Shown here piece after piece: positions 24,736-34,270 of a stretch of DNA of 64,000 nucleotides. Where the stretch lies: contig NZ_WTFT01000008.1 of assembly GCF_009861505.1 (NCBI RefSeq), positions 55,552 through 119,551 on the forward strand, in the 5' to 3' direction. The notes below the pieces were generated by a model, which saw nothing but the letters and a program-made list of their open reading frames with translations, searched no databases and was not told the DNA's origin. Source of the DNA: Pseudomonas izuensis (GTDB taxonomy: Bacteria > Pseudomonadota > Gammaproteobacteria > Pseudomonadales > Pseudomonadaceae). The translations under genes and the position numbers were made by a program. Position 1 is the stretch's first letter, and every line of letters begins with the position of its first letter.

Positions 24736-24799
24736 TCGCGGGCAAGCCTTGCTCCCACAGGACTGCGATGTGCCTGTGGGAGCAAGGCTTGCCCGCGAT
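24736..24799. repeat. REP doublet
   Basis: Two inverted GCGGGCAAGCCTTGCTCCCA-type units about 20 bp apart. Confidence 0.88.
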
Positions 24800-24810
24800 A
24801 AATCGTCCAG

Positions 24811-25602
24811 TCACCGCAACCTTTCGAAGCCCAACGCCTGCGCTTGCTGCTGGTAATCCAGAACGATCTGATAGTCGCTTTCACTGGCCGGCAACACTTC
24901 CCGCAAACCAAGCACCTCTGCCACCTCCGGCAAATCGCCCAACGCCTGATTCATCACCCGCCGAATCTCCTCAACCTGTTCATCACTGACACCCGCAGCG
25001 GTGATGTACGGCAACGTCGGGCTCAATGCACTGCGAGCGACAACCCGCAACCCGGCCACCTCCTCGGCGGCGTAACGGGCCAGATACGCGTAGGTCACAC
25101 TGTCGATGGACGCCAGGTCGGCAAGGTCTTCGCGCAACCAACGCAGGCTTTCGCGGTGGCTGCCGCTGATACCGACCCGGGCAAAAAACTGCCCGTCCCG
25201 ATGCAACGGCGCCAGTCGATGGCGCAACAAGTTCATGCCGCTGTTGGAGTCCTCGCCATTGATCACGCCACGGCTGCCATGAAAGTCCGGCAGGGTTCGC
25301 CGTGGATTGTCGACGCGACTGAGCAACAGACTGCAATGGTTGCCGTCGCTGCTGTCCGGCAGTTCGTAGCGTGGGCGCCCGAGGATCCGGACCTGGCCGC
25401 GCAACGCGGTCATCAGCGGATAGCCGCAGGTTTGCGTCAGGAGTAACTGCGGTGACAGCCAGAGGTCCATCAAAGACAAACCTTCAGCGTCGCGGCGGGT
25501 GACACCGAGTCGCTCGAGGATGCGCGTCAGCCAGCGCTCGTTGGCCTGGTGGATGGGTTCAGGGGCGACATACATCAGCAATTCGGCGAGGTGTTGAGTC
25601 AT
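24811..25602 (-). CDS. PhnD-like substrate-binding domain protein without signal peptide
   Basis: A 263-residue protein with the phosphonate/phosphate-binding PhnD fold: LSPQLLLTQTCGYPLMTAL, SRGVINGEDSNSGMNLLRHR, and IDSVTYAYLARY. It lacks an obvious signal peptide and has no transporter partner, so it may be a cytoplasmic sensor or orphan. The ATG at 25602 is favoured over an upstream TTG. Similar orphan proteins are common in Pseudomonas. Confidence 0.8.
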   Translation of the reverse strand: MTQHLAELLMYVAPEPIHQANERWLTRILERLGVTRRDAEGLSLMDLWLSPQLLLTQTCGYPLMTALRGQVRILGRPRYELPDSSDGNHCSLLLSRVDNPRRTLPDFHGSRGVINGEDSNSGMNLLRHRLAPLHRDGQFFARVGISGSHRESLRWLREDLADLASIDSVTYAYLARYAAEEVAGLRVVARSALSPTLPYITAAGVSDEQVEEIRRVMNQALGDLPEVAEVLGLREVLPASESDYQIVLDYQQQAQALGFERLR

Positions 25603-25630
25603 CAAGAAAATCCCATACAACGATGATCCC

Positions 25631-25724
25631 CCTGTAGGAGCGAGCCTGCTCGCGATGGCGGCGAGTCAGTCGACATCACTGGCGTCTGACACGACGCCAT
25701 CGCGAGCAGGCTCGCTCCTACAGG
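25631..25724. repeat. REP doublet
   Basis: Inverted CTGTAGGAGCGAGCCTGCTC units between two minus-strand genes. Confidence 0.9.
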
Positions 25725-25739
25725 GGAATGTGTTTGCAA

Positions 25740-26681
25740 TCAGTGAAACGGATGCCGAGGGCTGTCGATCGCCTTCACCCCGTTCTCCCGCCACAACTGC
25801 CCATATCCCCGCACCAGAAACCCGCCGCTGCGCGCCAGCCATTGCTCGCGACGCGCGCGGTAGGCCCGTGGCAAGTCGTACCAGGGCAACCCCGGCAAGT
25901 CGTGATGCACCAGGTGCAGATTGAGGTTGAGGAACAGCCAACGCCAGGGCCACGCCGCTTCGTTGATCACGGTGCGCTGCTCCGGCGCCGTGTGCGGCCG
26001 ATGTTCATAGTAGGAGCGAACCATTGCAACCGACAGCGCCGGCACACTGACCAGCAACAGGTAATGCCACACCGGCAATGCGCTGTAGCGCGCGATGAAC
26101 AACAGCATCAGCCATGTCAGCGCACCATGGCTGAGCCACATCAGCCAGGCCCGGCGCTCACCGGTCTTGAGTCGATGCAACTCCTCCCGAGCCAGTCCCA
26201 GCAACGCCAGCGGCGCACCGAGCACGAAGCGGCCGAGCACGGTTTTGTTCAGCCAGTGCAGGCCCCGTTCGAACAGCGAACTGCCCTGCCATTGTTCGCT
26301 GCTCAAATAGCGGCTTTCCGGATCACGGCCCGGGATGGTCAGGTCTTCGTCGCGGTGATGCAGCAAATGGCTGTCGCGATACAGCGTATAGGGATACCAC
26401 ACGGCAAACGGCGCATAGCCGAGGACCTTATTCAGCGCCGGCCAGCGGGTCGGATGACCGTGCAGCAGTTCGTGCTGCACCGACAGCCAGAGCACCACCA
26501 CGGGAATCAGCAACAGGGTGCTCCACCACAGGCCCAACGAATGGCTGTTCAGAACGATGGCGAACCAAGCGCCGTACACGCTGATCAACAGCAACCAGGT
26601 CGGCCACTCGGTGCGGGCGGTCAGGCGCTGGCGCAGGGTTTCGATGTCTTCTCGGTGGGCGTTATCGAAGTAATGGGGCAT
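25740..26681 (-). CDS. Membrane fatty acid desaturase
   Basis: A 313-residue integral membrane di-iron enzyme. The three histidine boxes are visible: HELLH, HLLHH and HLVHH, with hydrophobic segments between them (LLLISVYGAWFAIVL, LLLIPVVVLWL, WLMLLFIARY). It would introduce double bonds in acyl chains or hydroxylate lipids. The ATG at 26681 is chosen over an upstream frame extension that lacks homology-like content. Confidence 0.9.
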   Translation of the reverse strand: MPHYFDNAHREDIETLRQRLTARTEWPTWLLLISVYGAWFAIVLNSHSLGLWWSTLLLIPVVVLWLSVQHELLHGHPTRWPALNKVLGYAPFAVWYPYTLYRDSHLLHHRDEDLTIPGRDPESRYLSSEQWQGSSLFERGLHWLNKTVLGRFVLGAPLALLGLAREELHRLKTGERRAWLMWLSHGALTWLMLLFIARYSALPVWHYLLLVSVPALSVAMVRSYYEHRPHTAPEQRTVINEAAWPWRWLFLNLNLHLVHHDLPGLPWYDLPRAYRARREQWLARSGGFLVRGYGQLWRENGVKAIDSPRHPFH

Positions 26682-26798
26682 GGCGTTGCTCGGATCGGGG
26701 ACCAGTCCCCTTCTGTGCAACGACACTGGGATTTCTTGCAGATTATTTTCAAATGACCGCTCCCATGCAGAGCGAGGGAGCGGCCCATCGGAGCAGGA

Positions 26799-26909
26799 TC
26801 AATGCCCGAATACGTTCAACTTTTTGGCCTTTTTGTCGGCACGTTTTTCAATGGCGGTTTTCGCCGGTTTTTTCTTCAGCTCTTTTTTTGATTCCATACC
26901 TTTAGACAT
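26799..26909 (-). CDS. 36-residue lysine-rich conserved protein
   Basis: A tiny basic protein (MSKGMESKKELKKKPAKTAI then EKRADKKAKKLNVFGH) with GGAG nine bases before the ATG. Similar short Lys-rich proteins are annotated as conserved in many Pseudomonas. Function unknown; nucleic-acid or ribosome binding is possible. Confidence 0.7.
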   Translation of the reverse strand: MSKGMESKKELKKKPAKTAIEKRADKKAKKLNVFGH

Positions 26910-27011
26910 GATGCGTACTCCACTCGCGAGGGATGTGAGATCAGGTATACACCTATCCCGGCGTGCGCGTTCTTTTATAATCGCGCGCTTGCCCTCCAAC
27001 AGTTTAGTCCT

Positions 27012-27431
27012 ATGCACAGCACCCATTACGCCCAACTCGATGAGCCCCTGTGGCCGTTGATGAACAAGTTCTATCGCGCCCACCAATCGTCGATGAAAGC
27101 GGTACGCGACGCGCAACTGTGGGTCGCAAGGCGTGACGAGATCATCGCGGCGCTGTGTTTGCGCCCGGTGTCCGGGGGGCATTGGCTGACGGGACTGTTT
27201 GTCGATCCGGCCTGTCGCGAACAGGGTGTCGCCGCCGCGTTGATTGCGGAGGCGGTGAAAGGACTTGAGCTACCGGTGTGGTTGTTCTGCCATCCGGACT
27301 TGCGTGGTTTCTACGAACGTCGGGGATTCAGCTTCGACCCGCCGATGCCTTACGCCATGGTCGAGCGCTTGAGCCGTTATGCGCGCAGCAAACCGATGAT
27401 CGCCATGGGCCTGGAACCGTTAAACCGGTGA
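27012..27431 (+). CDS. GNAT-family N-acetyltransferase
   Basis: A 139-residue GNAT protein with LTGLFVDPACREQGVAAALI as the acetyl-CoA-binding motif and FYERRGFSF near the C-terminus. Substrate unknown. Divergent from the Lys-rich small gene with a 100-bp shared upstream region. Confidence 0.85.
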   Translation: MHSTHYAQLDEPLWPLMNKFYRAHQSSMKAVRDAQLWVARRDEIIAALCLRPVSGGHWLTGLFVDPACREQGVAAALIAEAVKGLELPVWLFCHPDLRGFYERRGFSFDPPMPYAMVERLSRYARSKPMIAMGLEPLNR

Positions 27432-27442
27432 AATAACCTTGG

Positions 27443-27526
27443 CCTGCAGGAGCCGGCTTGCTGGCGATAGATCCTGACCCTTGTGCTGATCAACCGGTCG
27501 CCATCGCTGGCAAGCCAGCTCCTACC
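27443..27526. repeat. REP doublet (variant)
   Basis: Diverged inverted REP units GGAGCCGGCTTGCTGGCGAT and complement between convergent genes. Confidence 0.8.
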
Positions 27527-27539
27527 GTTATCCGCGTCG

Positions 27540-28079
27540 TCAGTCATCCGCATTCGGATCAAGGTCCGGGAACATCACTTCGGTGAACCCGAACTTGCTG
27601 AAGTCGGTAATGCGCGACGGGTACAAGCGCCCGATCAGGTGATCGCATTCATGCTGCACCACCCGTGCATGGAACCCGGAGGCGATGCGCACGATGGGCT
27701 CGCCCTTGGGGTCGAAACCTTCGTAGCGGATCTGTTGATAGCGATCCACCGCGCCACGCATGCCAGGCACCGACAGGCACCCTTCGAAACCCTCTTCCAT
27801 GATCGGGCTCAGCGGCGTGATCAAGGGGTTGATCAGGATCGTCTGCGGCACGGCATCCGCGTCCGGGTAACGCTCGCTGTGCTCGAAACCGAAGATCACC
27901 AGTTGCAGGTCGACACCGATCTGCGGTGCGGCCAGGCCGACCCCGCCAACGCTTTCCATGGTCTGGAACATGTCGTCGATCAGTTGCCACAACCCGGGGC
28001 TGTCGAACATGTCCGCCGGCACCGGTGGAGCGATGCGCAGCAGGCGCTCATCGCCCATTTTCAAAATTTCACGGATCAT
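27540..28079 (-). CDS. def: Peptide deformylase
   Basis: A 179-residue metalloenzyme removing the formyl group from nascent N-terminal methionine. The three family motifs are present: [15 protein letters not shown] and HECDHL, with the metal ligands Cys and two His. This is likely the second deformylase of Pseudomonas, since the essential copy normally neighbours fmt. Its start overlaps the stop of the upstream YihY gene by 4 bp. Confidence 0.95.
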   Translation of the reverse strand: MIREILKMGDERLLRIAPPVPADMFDSPGLWQLIDDMFQTMESVGGVGLAAPQIGVDLQLVIFGFEHSERYPDADAVPQTILINPLITPLSPIMEEGFEGCLSVPGMRGAVDRYQQIRYEGFDPKGEPIVRIASGFHARVVQHECDHLIGRLYPSRITDFSKFGFTEVMFPDLDPNADD

Positions 28080-29038
28080 TTTATGACTTCGTCAGTGGGT
28101 GGCTTCACGGAGTGATCCCGGCCCAGCCCGGAAACGTGATGCTTCTCTTCATGGCCGGGACCGTGCTCACCGGCGACTTTTTCGCCAGGTTCTTTGCCTT
28201 CGCGCGACATGTGTTCGATCACCGCATTCATCTCGGCCCCGAGCAGCAGCACCGCGGCGGAAATGTAGAAGTACAGCAACAGCACGATGATCGCGCCGAT
28301 ACTGCCATACATGGCGTTGTAGTTGGCGAATTCCTTGACGTACAGGCCGAAGCCCAGGGACGCGATGATCCACACCACCACTGACAGCACCGAACCTGGC
28401 GTAATGAAGCGAAACTCCTGTTTGACGTCGGGCATGACGTAATAGATCAGTGCCACGGCGACCATCAGCAGGATCACGATCACCGGCCAGCGCGCGATGT
28501 TCCACAGCGTGACGATGAAGTATTCAAGACCTACTTGCGCCGCGATCCAGTTCATCACCTGCGGCCCCAGCACCATCAGCGCGGCGGCGATCAACAGCAT
28601 GCCGGCGATGCCGACGGTGTAGATGATCGATAGCGGAAAACGCTTCCACGCCGGCCGGCCTTCAACCACATCGTAGGCGGCGTTCATCGCACTCATCATC
28701 AAGCGCACACCGGCCGAGGCCGTCCACAGGGCAATCACGATACCCACGGACAACAGTCCGCCCTTGGATTGCTGGAGCTGGTCGATCACCGGGTTCACCT
28801 GCTCCAGCGCCTGGGGCGGCAGCACCAGTTCCGATTGCACGCGCAACCAGGAAAAGAAGTCGGGCAAATGCAGGAAACCGATCAGGGCGATCAGGAACAG
28901 GATGAAGGGGAACAGCGAAAACAGCATTTGATAGGCCAGCGCCGAGGCATAGGTCGACATCTCGTCGTCGACGAACTCGGTGACCGTGCGCATCATCACA
29001 CGGTGCAAAGGCAGGCCTCTCATGTCCGGGAAAATCAT
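28076..29038 (-). CDS. YihY/BrkB-family membrane protein
   Basis: A 320-residue inner-membrane protein with about six hydrophobic segments and the family patterns [20 protein letters not shown] and [17 protein letters not shown]. Once called ribonuclease BN, which is incorrect for this family; the function is unknown. I chose the ATG at 29038 because GGAG lies seven bases upstream; longer starts exist. The C-terminal tail is charged and His-rich. Confidence 0.88.
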   Translation of the reverse strand: MIFPDMRGLPLHRVMMRTVTEFVDDEMSTYASALAYQMLFSLFPFILFLIALIGFLHLPDFFSWLRVQSELVLPPQALEQVNPVIDQLQQSKGGLLSVGIVIALWTASAGVRLMMSAMNAAYDVVEGRPAWKRFPLSIIYTVGIAGMLLIAAALMVLGPQVMNWIAAQVGLEYFIVTLWNIARWPVIVILLMVAVALIYYVMPDVKQEFRFITPGSVLSVVVWIIASLGFGLYVKEFANYNAMYGSIGAIIVLLLYFYISAAVLLLGAEMNAVIEHMSREGKEPGEKVAGEHGPGHEEKHHVSGLGRDHSVKPPTDEVIK

Positions 29039-29163
29039 TCGCGTCTCCATTCGCCGCATTACAGGGTGGGTGGAATTGGTGCGTCTCAGGGGCCGTTTTC
29101 TTTCATCAAGGTAGCCTACCTGGCGACTTTGAAACAATTTCGTCGATCTAGTTCAGGCTGACA

Positions 29164-29193
29164 CAAAAACGGCCATCCGTGGATGGCCGTTTC
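29164..29193 (-). terminator. Terminator of csbD-like gene
   Basis: The hairpin ACGGCCATCC-gt-GGATGGCCGT is followed on the minus strand by TTTTTG. Confidence 0.85.
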
Positions 29194-29214
29194 TTCCGCG
29201 CATTGAAGGCCGTA

Positions 29215-29406
29215 TCACGCTTTATCGACACCTTTCTTAATCGCGTCCTTGGCTTTGCCGATGGCTTGCTGGGCCTCGCCTTTCCTTTCCTGAGCCTTGC
29301 CTTCAGCTTGCAGATTGGGGTTATTGGTGGCCTTGCCAACGCCTTGTTTGACGTTGCCAGCGGCTTCGTTGGCCATGCCTTTTACTTTATCGCCAGTGCT
29401 GCCCAT
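29215..29406 (-). CDS. CsbD-family stress protein
   Basis: A 63-residue hydrophilic protein with the CsbD repeats GKVKGMANEAAGNVKQGVGK-like and AEGKAQERKGEAQQAIGKAK. GGAG precedes the ATG. CsbD-like proteins accumulate in general stress or stationary phase; molecular role unknown. Confidence 0.92.
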   Translation of the reverse strand: MGSTGDKVKGMANEAAGNVKQGVGKATNNPNLQAEGKAQERKGEAQQAIGKAKDAIKKGVDKA

Positions 29407-29605
29407 GGTGTTTCTCCTGTGAACAATTCAATGAGAAAAGTCGTTACATGAGGTTGACCGGGGGCGTTTGCACGGAGTTTCATTTATTTTCACCCGGACA
29501 TTTCATCGTTCAATGCAGGTTGGGCTTTATGTTTGCCCGGCAACCCCCGAGAATGCGCAACGTATTCAGGCCCTGGCGCTGAAGATCCAATCCCGTAGGA
29601 ATGTT

Positions 29606-29983
29606 ATGAAACTCGATAAAAAGCAGGCCATTGCCCGCAGAAATCAGGAACTCGGCGGTGCTGTGCTTGGCGTCAACAACTGCCACTTCACCGAACTGAA
29701 CCGCAACCGCAACATCTGGTGGTTCGACATCCCGGTGTCGCGCCTGGCCGTTGGTCAGTACGAGTGGATTCACCTGCTGATGCACACCCCCGATACCGAC
29801 GAACTGCTGCACCTGAAAGTGCCGACGGTGTTCCTGCGCGAGAAGCTCGAAGGCCTGGTGGTGCGTAACCAGGGCAAGCGCAAGGCGGCCCTGAGCCTGG
29901 AGCTGAGCGCCGACAAGGACTCGTACCTGCAGGACATGCGCCCGGCGGGCACCAACGTCAATTTCGCGCCGTTTCGCATGTAG
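29606..29983 (+). CDS. Conserved hypothetical protein
   Basis: A 125-residue soluble protein preceded by AGGA six bases before the ATG. Conserved-looking features are NRNIWWFDIPVSRL and WIHLLMHTPDTDELLHLKVP. I recognise it as a Pseudomonas conserved protein but not its function. An upstream in-frame extension to 29468 lacks a ribosome site. Confidence 0.7.
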   Translation: MKLDKKQAIARRNQELGGAVLGVNNCHFTELNRNRNIWWFDIPVSRLAVGQYEWIHLLMHTPDTDELLHLKVPTVFLREKLEGLVVRNQGKRKAALSLELSADKDSYLQDMRPAGTNVNFAPFRM

Positions 29984-30079
29984 GAGCGAGCCTGCTCGCG
30001 ATGGACGTCAACGATGACGCGGACTGCCTGGATGTCCGTGTTGTCTGGGCCTATTTCGCGAGCAGGCTCGCTCCTACAG
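29980..30079. repeat. REP doublet
   Basis: Inverted TAGGAGCGAGCCTGCTCGCG units; the left one begins inside the stop codon of the preceding gene. Confidence 0.9.
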
Positions 30080-30104
30080 AGGATCGCGTTGCCAGCCGAT
30101 CAAC

Positions 30105-30132
30105 AAAAAGCCCCGCATGTGCGGGGCTTTTT
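30105..30132 (-). terminator. Terminator of fadD1
   Basis: The hairpin GCCCCGCA-TG-TGCGGGGC is flanked by an A-run and a T-run, so it works on either strand. Confidence 0.9.
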
Positions 30133-30136
30133 TTGA

Positions 30137-31837
30137 TCACACAGTCGCTTTCTTCGCGTTGAGCTTTTTCAGTTCTTCATCGCGCAATTCCCGACGCAGG
30201 ATCTTGCCGACGTTGGTGGTCGGCAGTGCATCGCGGAACTCTACAGAGCGTGGGACCTTGTAGCCGGTGACGTTGGCACGCATGTGCGCCATCACCTGCT
30301 CCTTGGTCAGGGTCACGCCCGGTTTGGCGACGATGAAAATCTTGATCGCCTCGCCCGACTTCTCGTCCGGCACGCCGATGGCCGCGCATTGCAGCACGCC
30401 CGGCAGGGTTGCCAGCACGTCTTCCAGCTCGTTCGGGTACACGTTGAAACCGGAGACCAGGATCATGTCTTTCTTGCGATCGACGATGCGCATGTAGCCA
30501 TCGGGCTGGATCAGCGCGATGTCACCGGTCTTCAACCAGCCTTCGCTGTCGAGGATTTCATCGGTGGCTTCCTGGCGCTGCCAGTAGCCCTTCATCACTT
30601 GCGGACCTTTCACACACAGTTCGCCGATTTCGCCCATGGGCTGTTCAGCGCCAGAATCACTGATGACTTTGCACAGGGTCGATGGAACCGGAATGCCAAT
30701 GGTGCCGACCTGAATGTTCTGGATCGGATTAACGGTGGCTACCGGGCTGGTTTCAGTCATGCCGTAGCCTTCGCAAATGGCACAACCGGTGACTGCTTTC
30801 CAGCGCTCTGCCGCCGCCAGTTGCAGGGCCATGCCGCCGGACAGGGTGACTTTCATCGCCGAGAAATCCAGCTTGCGGAAACCTTCGTTGTTGCACAGGG
30901 CCACGAACAGGGTGTTGAGACCGACAAAACCGCTGAACTTCCACTTCGACAGTTCCTTGACCATCGCCGGCAAATCGCGCGGGTTGCTGATCAGGATGTT
31001 GTGGTTGCCGATCAGCATCATCGCCATGCAATGAAAGGTAAAGGCATAGATGTGGTACAGCGGCAGCGGCGTGATCAGGATCTCGCAGCCCTCATTGAGG
31101 TTGGAGCCCATCAGCGCCTTGCATTGCAACATGTTCGCCACCAGGTTGCGGTGGGTCAGCATGGCGCCCTTGGCCACGCCGGTGGTGCCGCCGGTGTATT
31201 GCAGGACCGCAACATCGCTGCTGGCCGGGTTGGCTTCGGCCACTGGCTGGCCGTGGCCCTTGCTCAATACGTCGTTGAACTTGACGGCTTTTGGCAAGTG
31301 ATACGCCGGCACCATCTTCTTCACGTACTTGATCACGCTGTTGACCAGCAGACGCTTGAGCGGTGGCAGCAGGTCCGCCACTTCGGTGACGATGACGTGC
31401 TTGACCCCGGTTTTCGGCACGACGGCCTCGGCCAGGTGCGCCATGTTCGCCAGGCAGACCAGGGCCTTGGCACCGGAATCATTGAACTGGTGCTCCATCT
31501 CCCGTGCGGTGTACAGCGGGTTGGTATTGACCACGATCAACCCGGCACGGATGGCACCGAAGACGGCGACCGGATACTGCAGCACGTTGGGTAATTGCAC
31601 GGCGATTCGATCGCCCGGTTGCAAATCGGTATGCTGTTGCAGGTACGCGGCAAAGGCACCGGACAATTCGTACAGTTCACCGTAGGTGATTGTCTTGCCC
31701 AGGTTGCTGAAAGCCGGTTTGTTGGCGAAGCGTTGGCAGGATTGCTTCAACACTGCCTGAATATTCGGGTACTCGTCTGGATTGATGTCGGCAGCAATTC
31801 CAGCTGGGTACTTATCCTTCCAAAAGTCTTCGTTCAT
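30137..31837 (-). CDS. fadD1: Long-chain fatty-acid-CoA ligase FadD1
   Basis: A 566-residue adenylate-forming enzyme that activates exogenous fatty acids for beta-oxidation. The AMP-binding motif YTGGTTGVAKGAML (about 215) and the later GYGMTETSP and KTGDIALIQPDGYMRIVDRK motifs are intact. It lies downstream of a close paralogue on the same strand, matching the fadD2-fadD1 order of P. aeruginosa. Separated from fadD2 by 380 bp with a hairpin and REP, so it probably has its own promoter. Confidence 0.94.
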   Translation of the reverse strand: MNEDFWKDKYPAGIAADINPDEYPNIQAVLKQSCQRFANKPAFSNLGKTITYGELYELSGAFAAYLQQHTDLQPGDRIAVQLPNVLQYPVAVFGAIRAGLIVVNTNPLYTAREMEHQFNDSGAKALVCLANMAHLAEAVVPKTGVKHVIVTEVADLLPPLKRLLVNSVIKYVKKMVPAYHLPKAVKFNDVLSKGHGQPVAEANPASSDVAVLQYTGGTTGVAKGAMLTHRNLVANMLQCKALMGSNLNEGCEILITPLPLYHIYAFTFHCMAMMLIGNHNILISNPRDLPAMVKELSKWKFSGFVGLNTLFVALCNNEGFRKLDFSAMKVTLSGGMALQLAAAERWKAVTGCAICEGYGMTETSPVATVNPIQNIQVGTIGIPVPSTLCKVISDSGAEQPMGEIGELCVKGPQVMKGYWQRQEATDEILDSEGWLKTGDIALIQPDGYMRIVDRKKDMILVSGFNVYPNELEDVLATLPGVLQCAAIGVPDEKSGEAIKIFIVAKPGVTLTKEQVMAHMRANVTGYKVPRSVEFRDALPTTNVGKILRRELRDEELKKLNAKKATV

Positions 31838-32065
31838 GGAAGCCCACTCCTCAGCAACGCGAATTCAACACCGCATTTGATGCGATTATTATTGGTGTTT
31901 GTCTATAGGTGAGTCTGGCTTTTTACTAGGCCGAGAAGTCACAAAGCGCGCCGAGAGTAGCAGCTTTGAATAGGGTCGACTAGAGCCAAAAGCGGCCTCT
32001 ACGGTCACATTTATGACTCAAGAATGGTAACCAGTCATTTTAGAGCAAAAAACCTATATATCGCT

Positions 32066-32090
32066 GAAAGCCCCGTAAAACGGGGCTTTC
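32066..32090. terminator. Terminator-like hairpin downstream of fadD2
   Basis: A perfect 11-bp stem GAAAGCCCCGT / ACGGGGCTTTC with a 3-base loop. No long T-run follows, so termination efficiency is uncertain. Confidence 0.6.
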
Positions 32091-32101
32091 GCTTTAAACG
32101 C

Positions 32102-32190
32102 ATCGCGGGCAAGCCTTGCTCCTACAGGTTTTGTGTCGCTCACTGCCTTGTGAACGACACCGCCCCTGTGGGAGCAAGGCTTGCCCGCGA
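32102..32190. repeat. REP doublet
   Basis: Inverted CGCGGGCAAGCCTTGCTCCT units; the second unit is followed by a short GCGCGAAGCGCG palindrome. Confidence 0.9.
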
Positions 32191-32217
32191 TCCGCGCGAA
32201 GCGCGGCCATTCACCGC

Positions 32218-33906
32218 TTATGCGATATCCCGCAACTCCCGCCGCAAAATCTTGCCCACCGGCGTCATCGGCAACGACTCACGCAAGACAATGTGCTTGG
32301 GCACTTTGTACGCCGTGAAGTTTTCCTTGCAGTACGCCTTCAGCTCTTCAAGGCTGACCCCCGCTTCACGGGCCACCACGAACAACTTCACCGCCTCCCC
32401 CGAACGTTCGTCGGGCACACCGATCACTGCGCAGTTGGCGACTTTAGGGTGAGCCATGACCACGTCCTCGATTTCGTTCGGGTACACGTTGAAACCCGAG
32501 ACGATGATCATGTCTTTCTTGCGATCGACAATGCGCACGAACCCGTCCGGGTCAATCACCGCGATGTCGCCGGACTTGAACCAGCCCTCGGCGTCCAGTA
32601 CTTCGTTGGTCGCCTCGGGTTTCTGCCAGTAGCCCTTCATGATCTGCGGGCCTTTGATGCACAGCTCGCCACGCTCGCCCAGCGGTTGTTCGACGCCCTC
32701 GTCGTTGATCACCTTGAGCGTGGTCCCCGGCACCGGCAGGCCGACCGTGCCGATGCGCGATTGATCGCCATAGGGGTTGGTGCAAGCCACCGGCGAGGTT
32801 TCGGTCAGGCCGTAGCCTTCGGTGATGCGGCAACCGGTCAACTGCTCCCAGCGCTCGGCGGTGGCCTTGACCAGCGCGGTGCCGCCGGAATTGGTGAGTT
32901 TGAGGCTGGAGAAATCCAGGGTCTTGAAATCCGGATGGTCCATCAGTGCAACAAACAGCGTGTTCAGCCCCAGCAGCGCCGAGAACCGCCAGTTTTTCAG
33001 TTCCTTGATGAAGCCACCGATGTCCCGCGGATTGGTGATCAGCACGTTGTGGTTGCCAGTCACCATCATGCACATGCAATTGGCCGTGAACGCATAGATG
33101 TGGTAAAGCGGCAGCGGCGCGATCATCACCTCCTGCCCTTCGCGCAGCAGCGACTGGCCGTCACTGGCAAACTGACTGAGGCAGGCCCGCGCCTGCTGCA
33201 TGTTGGCCACCAGATTGCCGTGGGTCAGCATCGCACCCTTGGCCAGGCCGGTGGTGCCGCCGGTGTACTGCAATACGGCGATGTCTTTGAGTCCGGCATT
33301 CAGCCGCTTGATTGGCTGGCCCTTACCCAGACGCAGTGCACTCTTGAAGGAAATGGCCTGGGGCAAGGAATAAGCCGGGACCATTTTTTTGACCGTGCTC
33401 ACCATAGTGTTGACCAGCCAGCCTTTGGCGGTCGGCATCAGGTCGCCCATTCTGGCTTCGATCAGGTATTGGATGTCGGTGTCGGTCAGCACTTCCTGGA
33501 CTTTCTGGCCGAACATGTTCAGGTACACCAGCGCCCGGGCACCGGAATCCTTGAACTGATGACGCATCTCCCGCGCGGTATATAGCGGGTTGGTGTTGAC
33601 CACGATCAGCCCGGCGCGCAAGGCGCCGAACACGGCGATCGGGTATTGCAGGACGTTGGGCATCTGCACCGCGATGCGATCCCCCGGCACCAGATCGGTG
33701 TGAGCTTGCAGATAACCGGCGAACGCTGCGCTGTAGCGTTCCAGTTCGGCGTAGGTCAGGGTGACACCCATGTTGCTGAACGCCGGGCGATCAGCAAATT
33801 TCTTGCAGGAACGTTCGAACACCTCGATAACCGACTTGTACTCAGCGACGTCAATGTCCAGGGGAACGCCGGCCGGGCGCTTGTCATTCCAGAAATCAGG
33901 TTGCAT
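32218..33906 (-). CDS. fadD2: Long-chain fatty-acid-CoA ligase FadD2
   Basis: A 562-residue paralogue of the product of 30137-31837, with the same motifs (YTGGTTGLAKGAML, GYGLTETSP, KSGDIAVIDPDGFVRIVDRK). The two proteins are alike throughout, indicating a tandem duplication. Position next to a divergent hydrolase and PhaJ1 matches PA3300 in P. aeruginosa. The N-terminus MQPDFWNDKRPAGVPLDID parallels that of FadD1. Confidence 0.94.
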   Translation of the reverse strand: MQPDFWNDKRPAGVPLDIDVAEYKSVIEVFERSCKKFADRPAFSNMGVTLTYAELERYSAAFAGYLQAHTDLVPGDRIAVQMPNVLQYPIAVFGALRAGLIVVNTNPLYTAREMRHQFKDSGARALVYLNMFGQKVQEVLTDTDIQYLIEARMGDLMPTAKGWLVNTMVSTVKKMVPAYSLPQAISFKSALRLGKGQPIKRLNAGLKDIAVLQYTGGTTGLAKGAMLTHGNLVANMQQARACLSQFASDGQSLLREGQEVMIAPLPLYHIYAFTANCMCMMVTGNHNVLITNPRDIGGFIKELKNWRFSALLGLNTLFVALMDHPDFKTLDFSSLKLTNSGGTALVKATAERWEQLTGCRITEGYGLTETSPVACTNPYGDQSRIGTVGLPVPGTTLKVINDEGVEQPLGERGELCIKGPQIMKGYWQKPEATNEVLDAEGWFKSGDIAVIDPDGFVRIVDRKKDMIIVSGFNVYPNEIEDVVMAHPKVANCAVIGVPDERSGEAVKLFVVAREAGVSLEELKAYCKENFTAYKVPKHIVLRESLPMTPVGKILRRELRDIA

Positions 33907-34270
33907 TGTTCTTGTCCTCTTTACCTGAGCCTATCCGGGGCCGCTTTTCTGTCATTTCTCTTTCTTGTTGCTCAAAAAGCAGAAAGCGAAAAGCGGAGCT
34001 TCACGGACACTAGCAGCTATGTCGAATCAGGCAAATATGCGGATGTGTGTCATAGATTTTGTGAATCTTGCTGCCGCGACGCGGCCTGATCAGGCGTCCC
34101 GCCGAAGATGCGCTATACACTGCAATCGGCTAACTGTAGGAGCGAGCTCGCTCGCGATGAACGACTGAACACCGCGGGGCGTCAGACTGCCAGCGTCTTC
34201 GTTGACGACCATCGCCAGCGAGCTCGCTCCTACCGTTGTGTATGAACAGGCACCCAGCAAAGGAACCGCG
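33907..34270. other. Divergent promoter region fadD2 / hydrolase
   Basis: 364 bp without a gene. It contains the fadD2 promoter zone (left) and a REP doublet (34134-34234) close to the hydrolase start. Confidence 0.6.
34134..34234. repeat. REP doublet
   Basis: Inverted TAGGAGCGAGCTCGCTCGCG-like units about 55 bp apart. Confidence 0.88.

Larger units (their letters stand above)
31838..32217. other. Intergenic region between fadD2 and fadD1
   Basis: 380 bp containing a strong hairpin (32066-32090), a REP doublet (32102-32190) and presumably the fadD1 promoter near 31850-32050. No gene is seen. Confidence 0.6.

Noticed and set aside
32116..33585. 489-codon open frame antisense to fadD2
   Set aside because: Shadow of fadD2; no ribosome site, His/Gln/Arg-rich composition typical of antisense frames.
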